64,000 bases of DNA. It comes from a virus. This document shows positions 17,318 to 25,390 of this stretch, piece after piece. The position numbers were made by a program, and so were the translations under genes. The stretch spans positions 37,530 to 101,529 of IMG/VR virus record IMGVR_UViG_3300028361_000019. One strand, written 5' to 3'. The notes beneath the pieces are model-generated. The model made no database searches, was not told the origin of the DNA, and saw nothing but the letters and a program-made list of their open reading frames with translations. The stretch's first letter is position 1, and every line of letters starts with the position of its first letter.

Positions 17318-17611
17318 TTATTTTTGATTTATAAACATATTTGCTATACACTTTGAAATAATATTCAAATTTTCTTTAAAGAAATCTTCACCTTCTGGAG
17401 AACTATTCCAAAACATAAATCCTGGAGTATTTTCAATTTTTTTCATTTGTTCTATATTTTTTTTTGACACCTCTTCATCAACTCTTAACTCTAAACAAAT
17501 ATTTTGTCCTAACTGAATTGTTCCTTGGTCGTCTTTTTTTAAATAACCAACCATACCAACTGGCATTTCTGTTTTAAAAACTTCTTTAAAATAAACCTCT
17601 CTTATTGTCAT
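17318..17611 (-). CDS. Hypothetical protein between endonuclease and colD
   Basis: The 97-residue protein has an alpha/beta-like pattern (PVGMVGYLKKDDQGTIQLGQNICLELRV, then FMFWNSSPEGEDFFKENL). It starts directly after the stop of the GIY-YIG gene and ends five bases before the colD start. It lies inside the segment separating colD from its displaced N-terminus, so it either belongs to the inserted element or is cargo brought in with it. No family is recognised. Confidence 0.5.
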   Translation of the reverse strand: MTIREVYFKEVFKTEMPVGMVGYLKKDDQGTIQLGQNICLELRVDEEVSKKNIEQMKKIENTPGFMFWNSSPEGEDFFKENLNIISKCIANMFINQK

Positions 17612-18604
17612 TTATATTTCGTTTAATTTTTTATTTAACCCGTTCTTTATTAAAAAATTATTATAAGCATCTGCAGCTTCAATCTCTGTATCAAAAGTTC
17701 CAACATACTTATGTTTTCCATTATTCCAAACACTTGTCTCCCATTTATCTTTTTTAGCTCTATATGTTACTCCTGTGAATTGAGAGGAAAACTTCTTAGA
17801 GATGTCTATGCTCTTCCAGTCTTTTATGTTGTTTAATTTTGTCTCATCTCCATATAGCTCATAAGCTTTCTGGTTGTATGCAACAGCTGCATCAATTTCT
17901 TTTTTGAAGTGTCCAATAATAATCGACTCTCTATCAAACCTCAGCGTAGCTCTATAAAGCTTTTGAGTAGATATGTAGCTTACTCCTATAAAATTGGAAC
18001 TTGAACTGTCGTGTTTATAGCCAATTCCATTTTTAGAAATCTTGTCTTTAATCTCTTGACTATGTGTCCTGCCCAAATTTATCTCTCTCAATTTTTCTTT
18101 TGTCTCGTCAGACATCTCCCTGCCCTTATTTGCTTCAGAGATTTTCCTACTAATCTCCTTTTTCTTTTTCTCAGAGAAGTTAGAACGTGTCTTCATCATT
18201 TTCTTTTTCACCTCCTCTGGGGGCTTTCTTCCAAGAAGCTTTCCTTTGTTGCCTTTAGAAATTTTTCTCTTTGTTTCCTCCGATAAAATCCTTCCAGTAG
18301 CGCCTTCTCCTCCGTCTGTAGCATTAACCAAAATTCCTTTACTCTTATCCGCTCTTCCGAGTAATTTTATATAAAACTCCTCAGCGTAATTACATCTACC
18401 TTCACTCTCGCAAATTTTAACCAGTTTTATCTCTGGCAATAAACCTTCCTTTTTGAGAGACTTAATCCAGTTGGTCTTATGAGTTCTTGATGAGTCTTGC
18501 ATGTGCCCATTCATTAGTCTATAAGTTAACTTCTTAGTGGTTTTGCCCACGTATCTAACTTCTCCAGCCCTTGGGTCAATTAGAAAATAAATTTTGTATT
18601 CCAT
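17612..18604 (-). CDS. GIY-YIG homing endonuclease with NUMOD3 and AP2-like domains
   Basis: The 330-residue protein opens YKIYFLIDPRAGEVRYVGKT (GIY-YIG core; here FLI and YVG) and has the catalytic Glu region CNYAEEFYIKLLG near residue 70. From ~105 to 190 run several NUMOD3 DNA-binding repeats (LSEETKRKISKGNKG, MSDETKEKLREINLG, HSQEIKDKISKN). Two AP2-like domains follow (FIGVSYISTQKLYRATL and FTGVTYRAKKDKWETSV). The ATG follows a TATTTATAGT motif. It lies between a truncated colD 5' fragment and the complete colD gene. Confidence 0.85.
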   Translation of the reverse strand: MEYKIYFLIDPRAGEVRYVGKTTKKLTYRLMNGHMQDSSRTHKTNWIKSLKKEGLLPEIKLVKICESEGRCNYAEEFYIKLLGRADKSKGILVNATDGGEGATGRILSEETKRKISKGNKGKLLGRKPPEEVKKKMMKTRSNFSEKKKKEISRKISEANKGREMSDETKEKLREINLGRTHSQEIKDKISKNGIGYKHDSSSSNFIGVSYISTQKLYRATLRFDRESIIIGHFKKEIDAAVAYNQKAYELYGDETKLNNIKDWKSIDISKKFSSQFTGVTYRAKKDKWETSVWNNGKHKYVGTFDTEIEAADAYNNFLIKNGLNKKLNEI

Positions 18605-18605
18605 A

Positions 18606-18615
18606 ACTATAAATA
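18606..18615 (-). promoter_or_regulatory. Late-type promoter motif before GIY-YIG gene
   Basis: TATTTATAGT on the minus strand lies 11 bases before the ATG at 18604. Confidence 0.4.
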
Positions 18616-18637
18616 GCTAAAAAAACTAAATTATTAA

Positions 18638-18742
18638 CTAACCTTTTGTAAGTCTTGGGTAGGTTTTTAACCATTCGATTAAGTTGTCTACATCATCTTT
18701 GTCGATGGTGTCTTTTACGAGTGCAATTTTTTCTTTAGCCAT
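18638..18742 (-). pseudogene. Displaced N-terminal fragment of colD
   Basis: The minus strand encodes 34 residues: MAKEKIALVKDTIDKDD, then VDNLIEWLKTYPRLTKG and a stop. The intact ColD-like protein begins MIKLVKDTIDDEDIANLIKW and continues to PAPRLTMG. The fragment aligns over its full length and ends where the GIY-YIG element begins. The DNA is well diverged, so this is not a recent tandem copy. The fragment keeps its ATG and may be translated as a short peptide. Confidence 0.75.
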
Positions 18743-18743
18743 G

Positions 18744-18772
18744 TTTCATATCATTTTAATAATAATATGAAA
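18744..18772. repeat. 8-bp inverted repeat upstream of the colD fragment
   Basis: TTTCATAT (18744-18751) and ATATGAAA (18765-18772) are perfect complements with a 13-base loop. The hairpin lies between the ColC-like gene stop and the start of the colD fragment. There is no T run, so it is not an evident terminator. Confidence 0.35.
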
Positions 18773-18795
18773 ATCATTTCAAATAATCAAGTGGT

Positions 18796-19710
18796 TTATT
18801 TCCAGGTTTGCTGTAAAATAGAATAGGTTGAGCCTATTCCGTGATAAAGTCTTGTTGGTTTAAAATCTGGAAATATACTTTTCATTTTTTCTATTGAAAC
18901 ATCTTTTCTAAATTGACCATCTGGCATTGTTGAATCATATTCAATTTTCATACCATCTGCTTTGCAAGCTCTGATTGCTGCTCTTGCAATATCATCAATA
19001 GAAACATTTTGTTCTGTAGCCACATTGAAGCTGTCATAAACGTTTTCATAAATACATCTTCTGATGATAGCAGCAAGGTCGTTTGAGTGCATAAACTGTC
19101 TCAACGGAGCTCCTGTTCCAAATAAAGTAATTTTTTCTTCACCAGTAGATTTTGCTTGGTGAATCTTTTTTATGAGCGCAGCAACAAAATGACTATTTTC
19201 TCCAAACTTATCGTGCTCTCCATAAAGATTGCAAGGAGTAAGGTATTGATAGTTGGTGCCGTGTTCTTTATTGCAAGCATCTATTTGAACTGCCAGGCAT
19301 CTCTTAGCGTATCCATATGAAAAGTTTGTAGGAGTCGGAGGCCCTTGGTGAAGCATCTCTTCTGTCATTGGGTATTCGTCAACTTTATCTGGATATATAC
19401 ATGTACTTAGTATTCCAATAAATCTTTCAACACCATTAAACTTAGCATACTCAACAAGGAGCGTGTTCATTAAAACATTGTCAGTAAAATAAGTGGATGG
19501 CTTTTTTATATTGTCAATTATTCCACCAACTTTTGCTGCAAGATGAATTACTATTCTTGGCTGAAGTTCTTGATACATTTGAGCAACGCCTCTTTCTGAT
19601 GTTAAGTCATAGTCTTTTGACGATAAATAAACTGCGCCTGGCATTATCTTTTTAAGCGACCTGCCAACCATCCCGCTACCACCTGTAATTACTATCTTAT
19701 TTTGTTCCAT
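18796..19710 (-). CDS. GDP-L-colitose/GDP-L-fucose synthase-type epimerase-reductase (ColC/Fcl-like)
   Basis: The 304-residue short-chain dehydrogenase/epimerase starts KIVITGGSGMVGRSL (NADP-binding loop) and contains HLAAKVGGIIDN, STCIYPD and the catalytic YGYAKRCL (YxxxK, residue ~135), followed by YGEHDKFGENSHFVAALI, all typical of GDP-fucose synthase. That enzyme epimerises C3 and C5 and reduces C4. The ColC homologue acts on the 3-deoxy product of ColD, with C5 epimerisation and C4 reduction. With a ColD-like gene in the same operon, ColC is more likely than fucose synthase. The two cannot be separated by eye. Confidence 0.8.
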   Translation of the reverse strand: MEQNKIVITGGSGMVGRSLKKIMPGAVYLSSKDYDLTSERGVAQMYQELQPRIVIHLAAKVGGIIDNIKKPSTYFTDNVLMNTLLVEYAKFNGVERFIGILSTCIYPDKVDEYPMTEEMLHQGPPTPTNFSYGYAKRCLAVQIDACNKEHGTNYQYLTPCNLYGEHDKFGENSHFVAALIKKIHQAKSTGEEKITLFGTGAPLRQFMHSNDLAAIIRRCIYENVYDSFNVATEQNVSIDDIARAAIRACKADGMKIEYDSTMPDGQFRKDVSIEKMKSIFPDFKPTRLYHGIGSTYSILQQTWK

Positions 19711-19713
19711 TTT

Positions 19714-20496
19714 TTATATTTTAATCCAACCTTCGCAATAAATATCCTTCGTATCATGAGAAGCAAGCGCTGCTCCAAACCACAAACTTGGAGCTATAAC
19801 TGTTTTTTCTAAATTTCTGTTAAGCCAAGCTCCCCACCAACTAAAAGATGAGTTACAAATTATATTATTTTTACAATGACTCATCAAATAAAGGTCTTCA
19901 TAATCTTTATTACCTTCAATAAATTTGAATTTTTCAGGTAGGTCTGGAAAGTTGCTCTTACACCATTCTATGTCATCAGAAAATATTAAGAACACAGAAT
20001 CTTTGGGCATTTTTTTAATTGCCTTCATATAGTAGTTCATACTTTGAGTGGGGTGGTGATTTGGTGACTTTAGATAATCGCCTCTTCTAACGTGAATAGA
20101 ACAAGTGTTTTCATTACTAAGAATATCTTGCATTTCTTCACTAATATCCACATCGTATGACATAAACTCTTTTCTTATGTCCTCTTCGCAGTCTTTAAAG
20201 TATTTCTCAGACTGATAATAACCAGACAAAAGCACGTTTCTATCTGGATAGTCTGGAACCTCTTGATAATGGAATCCATTTTCATTATGTTGTATTTGTG
20301 AGTTTATAGGATTAGAAAACTCTATATTTTTTAATATATTATCTTCATATGTGTCAATGCTTTTGTGTACAATAACAACTCCTTCTTTATATAAAATAAG
20401 TTCTTTGTTAAATTTTTTTGAATATGAGTATGCAACTGCTATTTGAAATAGTATGTTGCCAATTCCGCCCTGAAGGGTTGTAGTTACTTTATTCAT
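19714..20496 (-). CDS. GT11 family glycosyltransferase (fucosyl/colitosyl type)
   Basis: The 260-residue protein has the glycosyltransferase family 11 motifs: TTTLQGGIGNILFQIAVAY at the start, HVRRGDYL near residue 138 (GDP-sugar contact), VFLIFSDDIEWCK near 172 and NSSFSWWGAWL near 218. The family transfers L-fucose from GDP-fucose in alpha-1,2 linkage, and some members use GDP-colitose. Next to ColC-like and ColD-like genes, colitose is the likely donor. The ATG at 20496 is preferred because it overlaps the stop of the upstream reading frame; an ATG seven codons earlier is possible. Confidence 0.8.
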   Translation of the reverse strand: MNKVTTTLQGGIGNILFQIAVAYSYSKKFNKELILYKEGVVIVHKSIDTYEDNILKNIEFSNPINSQIQHNENGFHYQEVPDYPDRNVLLSGYYQSEKYFKDCEEDIRKEFMSYDVDISEEMQDILSNENTCSIHVRRGDYLKSPNHHPTQSMNYYMKAIKKMPKDSVFLIFSDDIEWCKSNFPDLPEKFKFIEGNKDYEDLYLMSHCKNNIICNSSFSWWGAWLNRNLEKTVIAPSLWFGAALASHDTKDIYCEGWIKI

Positions 20497-20999
20497 TGTT
20501 TTTAAAATATTCATCAAATTTTTCCTTTTTTCTATTCAACTGTATATTAGAATTTTTATATATAATATCAATATCTTTAAGATTGTTAATACCATCATCT
20601 TCAAGGTCAATAATATTAACATTTCCCATTTCCATTCCATTTTTTTTTCACAAAAACGATTTAGTTATATTGAGGTCGTTATATGGAATTGGATTTGCGT
20701 TACTATGTTGACCACAGGCCTCTTTTCTTATCAAACTCTTTACCATTGAAATCTGCTAAATAAAACTTTGTGTCAGATAAGCTCTCCATATGATTAAAAT
20801 AAACACTTGTTCTACCGATTCCAGCTCCAATATCTAAAATAGATTTTGGCTTAGATTTGAATATAAAGCCTTTAACACACTGATACTCATCTTCACTTCT
20901 TTCAGTATATTGTTTGTCAGACTTATTTATTTGAAGATGCTTCAAGTCATCCATTAATTCCTGATTATCACTCTCGAAGTTAAATTTAAAATTACTCAT
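20489..20999 (-). pseudogene. Broken class I methyltransferase
   Basis: From the ATG at 20999 the frame encodes a SAM-binding loop (SILDIGAGIGRTSVYF, residues ~50-65) and YLADFNG, then stops at 20703 after GLWST. One base fewer in the A-run at about 20722 restores EACGQHSNANPIPYNDLNIT. A TGA at about 20652 in a T/A homopolymer region breaks it again, after which NVNIIDLEDDG and a terminal KFDEYFKNNE follow in the same frame. The final stop overlaps the GT11 start. The lesions lie in homopolymers, so sequencing error is a real alternative to gene decay. Confidence 0.65.
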
Positions 21000-22122
21000 T
21001 TTCATTGTATATATGATTAACATCAGCTCTACTAACAGCAAGTCTAACTGCTGGAGTTTCTCCGATGGCGGTTATTTTGTGTTTCTTTCCTTTTTCTATA
21101 AACACAAGGTCTCCTTCTTTTACTATAATTTCTCTACCTTCAACAGTCCATTTCCATTCTCCGCCAAGAATATACCACCATTCATTCCAATTGTCATGAT
21201 AATGCATTCTATTGCCTTCTCCTGGCATTTGACTTATTAAGGTAGCACTGTTGTTTTCTGTATCAACCAAACGTTTACTCCACGATTCATTCTTTGGATT
21301 GTTTTCTATAATCTCTACAACGCTCACACGTTCATTATTAACATCAAAAAGGTCGTTATTAACAACTCCATCTTTTGCAAGAATACTTGGAACGTCTACT
21401 TCAATTCTCTCTTTATTTTCTGAGTCGTAATATTCTGGCTCTGCAGGTTCTATTTTAATTGCAGAAGCAACCACTTCAGCTATAACAAAATCTTCTTCAT
21501 TATCAACATCAATAGTTGAATATCCGTCAAGCTCATAATATCCAGTACTACGACAACTCCCATGATATGCTGAGCCGAAAGTAGCCATGTCATTTACAAA
21601 CTCTTTAGAGTTCCAGGCCATCAAAGCTGTTGCATATATTTTAACTGGAACTACCTCTTGAGACGGAGGTAATGGTAAAGTTCTATCAAAGTTTATCGCT
21701 TCATCGCCATAAACACAGCTTATTTGAGCGTGTTTAACTGAAATCATGGTTTTGTAATCACCATCTTCCATTGCTTCAACAAAACCTTGAATATCTTCTG
21801 GAGTTACAAAAGGCGAAGTAGGCAATAGTTGATATAAGGTTTCGCACTCGATGTTCTCAATAAAGTCAAGAGCAAAATCATCATTAGTAGCTGTATCACT
21901 TGCATGAATATCTGGTCTTTTATAAAACTTAATACCGTACTCATTAGCAATTTTCTCAAAAACATCTGACTCTGAATTAAGATATATTTCATCAAAACAA
22001 CCAGATGCTTTTGCAGCTTCAATTATATAAGCAATCATAGGCTTTCCGTCAATTATACGAAGATTTTTTCTCTTAACTCTTTTGCTGCCCATCCTGGCTG
22101 GTATCATTGCTACTCTTTTCAT
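20992..22122 (-). CDS. CMP-sugar cytidylyltransferase fused to a cupin domain
   Basis: Residues 1-~225 form a NeuA/KdsB-type cytidylyltransferase: VAMIPARMGSKRVKRKNLRII (CTP-binding loop), TLYQLLPTSPFVTPEDI and GYSTIDVDNEEDF (metal-binding Asp). Residues ~285-376 form a cupin: GEGNRMHYHDNWNEWWYILGG has the HxH...E metal ligands, and GKKHKI the last His. The first half activates an acidic or other sugar with CMP. The cupin may isomerise, epimerise or bind the sugar. It lies two genes from the cyclase-like protein, within an unbroken minus-strand operon. Confidence 0.78.
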   Translation of the reverse strand: MKRVAMIPARMGSKRVKRKNLRIIDGKPMIAYIIEAAKASGCFDEIYLNSESDVFEKIANEYGIKFYKRPDIHASDTATNDDFALDFIENIECETLYQLLPTSPFVTPEDIQGFVEAMEDGDYKTMISVKHAQISCVYGDEAINFDRTLPLPPSQEVVPVKIYATALMAWNSKEFVNDMATFGSAYHGSCRSTGYYELDGYSTIDVDNEEDFVIAEVVASAIKIEPAEPEYYDSENKERIEVDVPSILAKDGVVNNDLFDVNNERVSVVEIIENNPKNESWSKRLVDTENNSATLISQMPGEGNRMHYHDNWNEWWYILGGEWKWTVEGREIIVKEGDLVFIEKGKKHKITAIGETPAVRLAVSRADVNHIYNENE

Positions 22123-23244
22123 TTATTTTTGTTTAGAATATTCTCTTAAAATATTTTTAAATTCATCATCTGGACGCACCTCTTGTTTGAAAACGTATCC
22201 AGGTTCTTTAGAAAGAATAAGGCCCAAGTGTGTCTGAGTGTTCTTTTTATCTTTCTTCAATAACTCTATAAATCTATCTAAAAAGTAATCATTTGAGTTA
22301 TAAAAATCAATCATAACTTCTTTAATATATGTTCCTCCCCAAAAGTTTTTAAGAAAACTATTGGATTTCAAATAAGTTTCTTCATTTGATATTCCTATTT
22401 TCCACGAAACATAGTTAGCCATATCCATTCCATGAACCACAGCAATACCATGAGGAACTCCATAATTCGTTAAAGATTCGATAACGTGACCAAAAGAATG
22501 TCCATAGTTAAACACAAGCCTTGGCCCTTTGTCGAACTCATCAATTTCAACCATTCGCTTCTTTATGCGAAGAGATTGTGTAATAACTTCATCAAGTCTA
22601 TTTCTATCACTGTGAGCTTCTTTAAAAAACTCAAGTTCAAAACCTCCTTGAATCATAAAATAATGAGCCATTTCTCCTAATCCAGATATTATCTGATTTC
22701 CTGGAAGTGTACTTAAAAAATTTGTGTCAATGATGATTTGATGAGGTGGATAGAATCCTCCAAGTTGATTTTTGTAATTACCAAAGTTTATTGATGATTT
22801 GCCGCCAATACAACTATCTCCTTGAGCAAGAAGAGTTGTAGGATAAAACACCCAGTCTACACCCCTATATAGAGTAGATGCTATAAATCCAGATATATCT
22901 TGAACTACTCCACCTCCAATAGCTATTATTTTATTTCCTTTTCTAAATCCAGACTCAATTATCTCTCCAACACACTTGCCTACTTCTGAATATTCTTTGC
23001 TTTTTTCAGACACATCAACTACAACTTTCTTGTGAGCCCCAAGAATACCTTGGCCATTAGAGTTCTCAAGCCAATATAAAAATTCTTTCATATTACCATG
23101 TTCACTCTGGTCATATATAGACTTATCTATTATGATTACATCACCATCGCTAATTAAACTTCTAATGCTATCATAAAAGCCTTCAAACCTTACTTCGTAG
23201 TCATGAATGCTCGACTTTATTTTAAACGACTGTAAATCCTCCAT
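22123..23244 (-). CDS. 3-dehydroquinate-synthase-like sugar cyclase
   Basis: The 373-residue protein has the AroB-superfamily pattern: KIIAIGGGVVQDISGFIASTLYRG near residue 105 (NAD pyrophosphate loop), TTLLAQGDSCIGGKSSINFGNYKN (substrate and metal region), GLGEMAHYFMIQG (Glu metal ligand) and FNYGHSFGHVIES plus GIAVVHGMDM (His ligands). Relatives that are not shikimate enzymes cyclise sedoheptulose 7-phosphate or related sugars. A shikimate role is unlikely in a phage sugar operon. It starts 22 bases inside the end of the SDR gene and is followed at once by the cytidylyltransferase, suggesting one pathway. Confidence 0.82.
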   Translation of the reverse strand: MEDLQSFKIKSSIHDYEVRFEGFYDSIRSLISDGDVIIIDKSIYDQSEHGNMKEFLYWLENSNGQGILGAHKKVVVDVSEKSKEYSEVGKCVGEIIESGFRKGNKIIAIGGGVVQDISGFIASTLYRGVDWVFYPTTLLAQGDSCIGGKSSINFGNYKNQLGGFYPPHQIIIDTNFLSTLPGNQIISGLGEMAHYFMIQGGFELEFFKEAHSDRNRLDEVITQSLRIKKRMVEIDEFDKGPRLVFNYGHSFGHVIESLTNYGVPHGIAVVHGMDMANYVSWKIGISNEETYLKSNSFLKNFWGGTYIKEVMIDFYNSNDYFLDRFIELLKKDKKNTQTHLGLILSKEPGYVFKQEVRPDDEFKNILREYSKQK

Positions 23245-23923
23245 CTACGATAATGTTTTGACCTGTTATATATGTATTTTCCTTGCTGCACATAAAACAA
23301 ACAACATTAGCCATTTCTTCTACTTCAGCAAGTCTTCCGAGAGGAATCTTAGAAGCATACCCATCCATCTCTTCCTGAGAAAGAGATTCTTTAGTTAAGT
23401 CCGTAAGCGTAAATCCAGGAGACACACAATTAACAAGGATGTTATCTGGGCCAAGCTCAATAGAAAGAGCTCTGGTCATGCCAGTAAGCCCTGCTTTTGT
23501 TGTTGAATAAAGACTTCTCTTTTCTCTCGATGTGACGCTCATTATTGATGATATATTAACAATGTGTCCACTACCTCTTTTTTTCATAGAGATAGCAGCT
23601 GCCTTGCACAAAAAATATGGAGCCTTTAAGTTAACATCAAAAAGTCCATCATAATCTTCTACGCTAACTTCTGGAATTAATTTTATATTATTAATTCCTG
23701 CGTTGTTTATTAAGACATCAATCTCTAAACCCTCAAGCTCTTTGAAAAATCTTGGAGAAGTATAGTATGGATTAGAGAAGTTCATTCGAATATACTGAAA
23801 ACCTTCAATATCTGGGTCTTCTCCAGTGCCAGTTATGATAACATCACAACCGTTTGCTTTGAATTGGTCTGCAATAGCTCTTCCAATACCTCTTGTGCCG
23901 CCTGTAACAAGAACTGTTCTCAT
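23222..23923 (-). CDS. Short-chain dehydrogenase/reductase
   Basis: The 233-residue classic SDR has TGGTRGIGRAI (cofactor loop), NNAGINN, the Ser of INISSIMS, YSTTKAG (catalytic YxxxK near residue 149) and SPGFTLTDL, ending in YITGQNIIVDGGFTV. Close relatives reduce 3-oxoacyl-ACP or sugar ketones. In this operon, between a SIS isomerase and a dehydroquinate-synthase-like cyclase, a keto-sugar or keto-cyclitol is a better substrate guess. It overlaps the cyclase by 23 bases. Confidence 0.85.
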   Translation of the reverse strand: MRTVLVTGGTRGIGRAIADQFKANGCDVIITGTGEDPDIEGFQYIRMNFSNPYYTSPRFFKELEGLEIDVLINNAGINNIKLIPEVSVEDYDGLFDVNLKAPYFLCKAAAISMKKRGSGHIVNISSIMSVTSREKRSLYSTTKAGLTGMTRALSIELGPDNILVNCVSPGFTLTDLTKESLSQEEMDGYASKIPLGRLAEVEEMANVVCFMCSKENTYITGQNIIVDGGFTVV

Positions 23924-23926
23924 TTC

Positions 23927-24553
23927 TTATTCTTCTGTACTCTTATCATCAAGAGGTCTTGACAATGGTTGAGATACACTTTTTCTCATTCTCTCCGCCT
24001 TAATAGTTGGACATTTAGCGCCACAAGCATGAATAAGCTGGTAGAAAAGTACAAGTGTTAAAATCTCTGTTGTGTGAAAATATTCTGTATCAAAAGTAAG
24101 CTCATGAACCCCTTCTGGTAATACATCAGAACGCTGTCCAGAAATCATTGCAGCCTTATAACCATGTTGTTTAGCCCAATAAAGAGCAGACACTACGTTT
24201 TTCGATGTTCCAGAACATGAAAGACCTACTACAAGAGCGTCTTTGCTAATTTTATCAGTCTTTTCAAAAAGACCTAACCATTCAACAAATAAATTGTTAA
24301 ACCCATAGTCATTAGCAACAGATGTCATCATACACTGACTTTCCATTGTATATACCATCTTTTTTATATCGGCTTTAGCAAACAATCTATTACAATCGTC
24401 TGCAGCATGATTACCTACAGCCCAAAGACCTCCGTTTGCAACAACGTAAACTTCGCTGCTTTCTTTAAACATTTTCAAAAATTCTTTGTATTCTTCTGTT
24501 TCCAAAGTATTCGCAAACCTTTCTTCAAAGTTCTCAAAATCAAGATGTTTCAT
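23927..24553 (-). CDS. SIS-domain sugar-phosphate isomerase, GmhA-like
   Basis: The 208-residue protein has one SIS domain: VYVVANGGLWAVGNHAADDCNR near residue 34, ALVVGLSCSGTSKNVVSALYWAKQ near 107 and AAMISGQ. The pattern resembles GmhA, which isomerises sedoheptulose 7-phosphate, although the first loop reads NGGLWAVGNH rather than NGGSAADAQH. It is the first gene of the segment SIS-SDR-cyclase-cytidylyltransferase and may supply a heptose or ketose phosphate to it. The upstream 79 bases are AT-rich with three ATATTTTTT-like repeats. Confidence 0.75.
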   Translation of the reverse strand: MKHLDFENFEERFANTLETEEYKEFLKMFKESSEVYVVANGGLWAVGNHAADDCNRLFAKADIKKMVYTMESQCMMTSVANDYGFNNLFVEWLGLFEKTDKISKDALVVGLSCSGTSKNVVSALYWAKQHGYKAAMISGQRSDVLPEGVHELTFDTEYFHTTEILTLVLFYQLIHACGAKCPTIKAERMRKSVSQPLSRPLDDKSTEE

Positions 24554-24632
24554 AATTTTTATATTTTTTATATTTTTTATATTTTATTTTATCAAAAATA
24601 CTAAAAAAAAAAGTACGAACCAAATGTATTTG

Positions 24633-25385
24633 TTATTTATCTACAAATAATTCATCAAATTCTACGTATTCTAAAAACTCATTTATTGGAGAATCTGGTG
24701 AACTTGATATAATTTCAAAATCAGGTATACTTTTTTGTTGCTCTGAGAAAAGCTTCCAGTAGTGCGTGCCTGCGTGATAAGTGTCTTTTCCTTGGTTTAC
24801 TCCCTCTTTGAACGTTTTAATATCAAAGTAGTCTGGTCGAAAATGACTTAAATCCTCGTTTGAAGCAACGCTTGCGCTTCTACTAACATATTTAGCATCC
24901 ACACCCAAAAGAACTACTCTTTTATATCCAAGAGAACGAGCGACATCCACAGCGCATGCTCCAGCGTTTCCACAGAAGCTAACCCTCTTTCCATCAAGTT
25001 CATGACTCGTATCTTTGGTGGTTTTTAAAAGACTCCCACTTCCGCAGTCAGATATTCTGACTATTTTTTCTCCATTTTCTGACCTCATTTTATCAACCCA
25101 TCCCGACATTTTGTAAGGATTGCCAAGGTGTTTCATTATGAAAAGCTTTTTAATATCTCTTTCTTTTATTATGCTTTCTATATCTTTGTGAATTGTTTTT
25201 ATCAACTTAGAGTCTATAATAAGATAATAAGTTGGAGTGAACCCCCAGTCATCATAAGCAATATACTGTCTATTCATACTAATCGTATTTTGACCAGCCA
25301 GTTTAGACATATCTATTTTGTTTAAGCTTTTTCCACTGCCTATGATAAAAACAGTATCCTTATTTGCTATCTTATCGTTTTTCAT
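24633..25385 (-). CDS. MptE/DUF115-like protein, copy 1
   Basis: The 250-residue protein begins DTVFIIGSGKSLNKIDMSKL and continues NTISMNRQYIAYDDWGFTPTYYLIID. A Gly-rich loop followed by LxxID and an asparagine-containing strand is typical of the MptE-like/DUF115 fold, shared by Maf flagellin glycosyltransferases and similar in plan to GT42 sialyltransferases. GACAVDVARSLGYKRVVLLGVDAKY near residue 145 is the second conserved block. It is a close paralogue of the next gene. Maf enzymes use CMP-linked nonulosonates, which would suit the CMP-sugar enzyme nearby; this link is inferred. Confidence 0.65.
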   Translation of the reverse strand: MKNDKIANKDTVFIIGSGKSLNKIDMSKLAGQNTISMNRQYIAYDDWGFTPTYYLIIDSKLIKTIHKDIESIIKERDIKKLFIMKHLGNPYKMSGWVDKMRSENGEKIVRISDCGSGSLLKTTKDTSHELDGKRVSFCGNAGACAVDVARSLGYKRVVLLGVDAKYVSRSASVASNEDLSHFRPDYFDIKTFKEGVNQGKDTYHAGTHYWKLFSEQQKSIPDFEIISSSPDSPINEFLEYVEFDELFVDK

Positions 25386-25390
25386 AATAT

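Noticed and set aside
10500-18742. Group I introns as explanation for the displaced gene ends
   Set aside because: The expected exon T and intron G at the boundaries are absent, stops intervene, and the intact genes already carry complete termini.
13484-20724. An 11-base match (AAAGAGGCCTG on the minus strand) shared by both broken genes
   Set aside because: Matches of this length are expected many times by chance in 64 kb and the flanks do not align.
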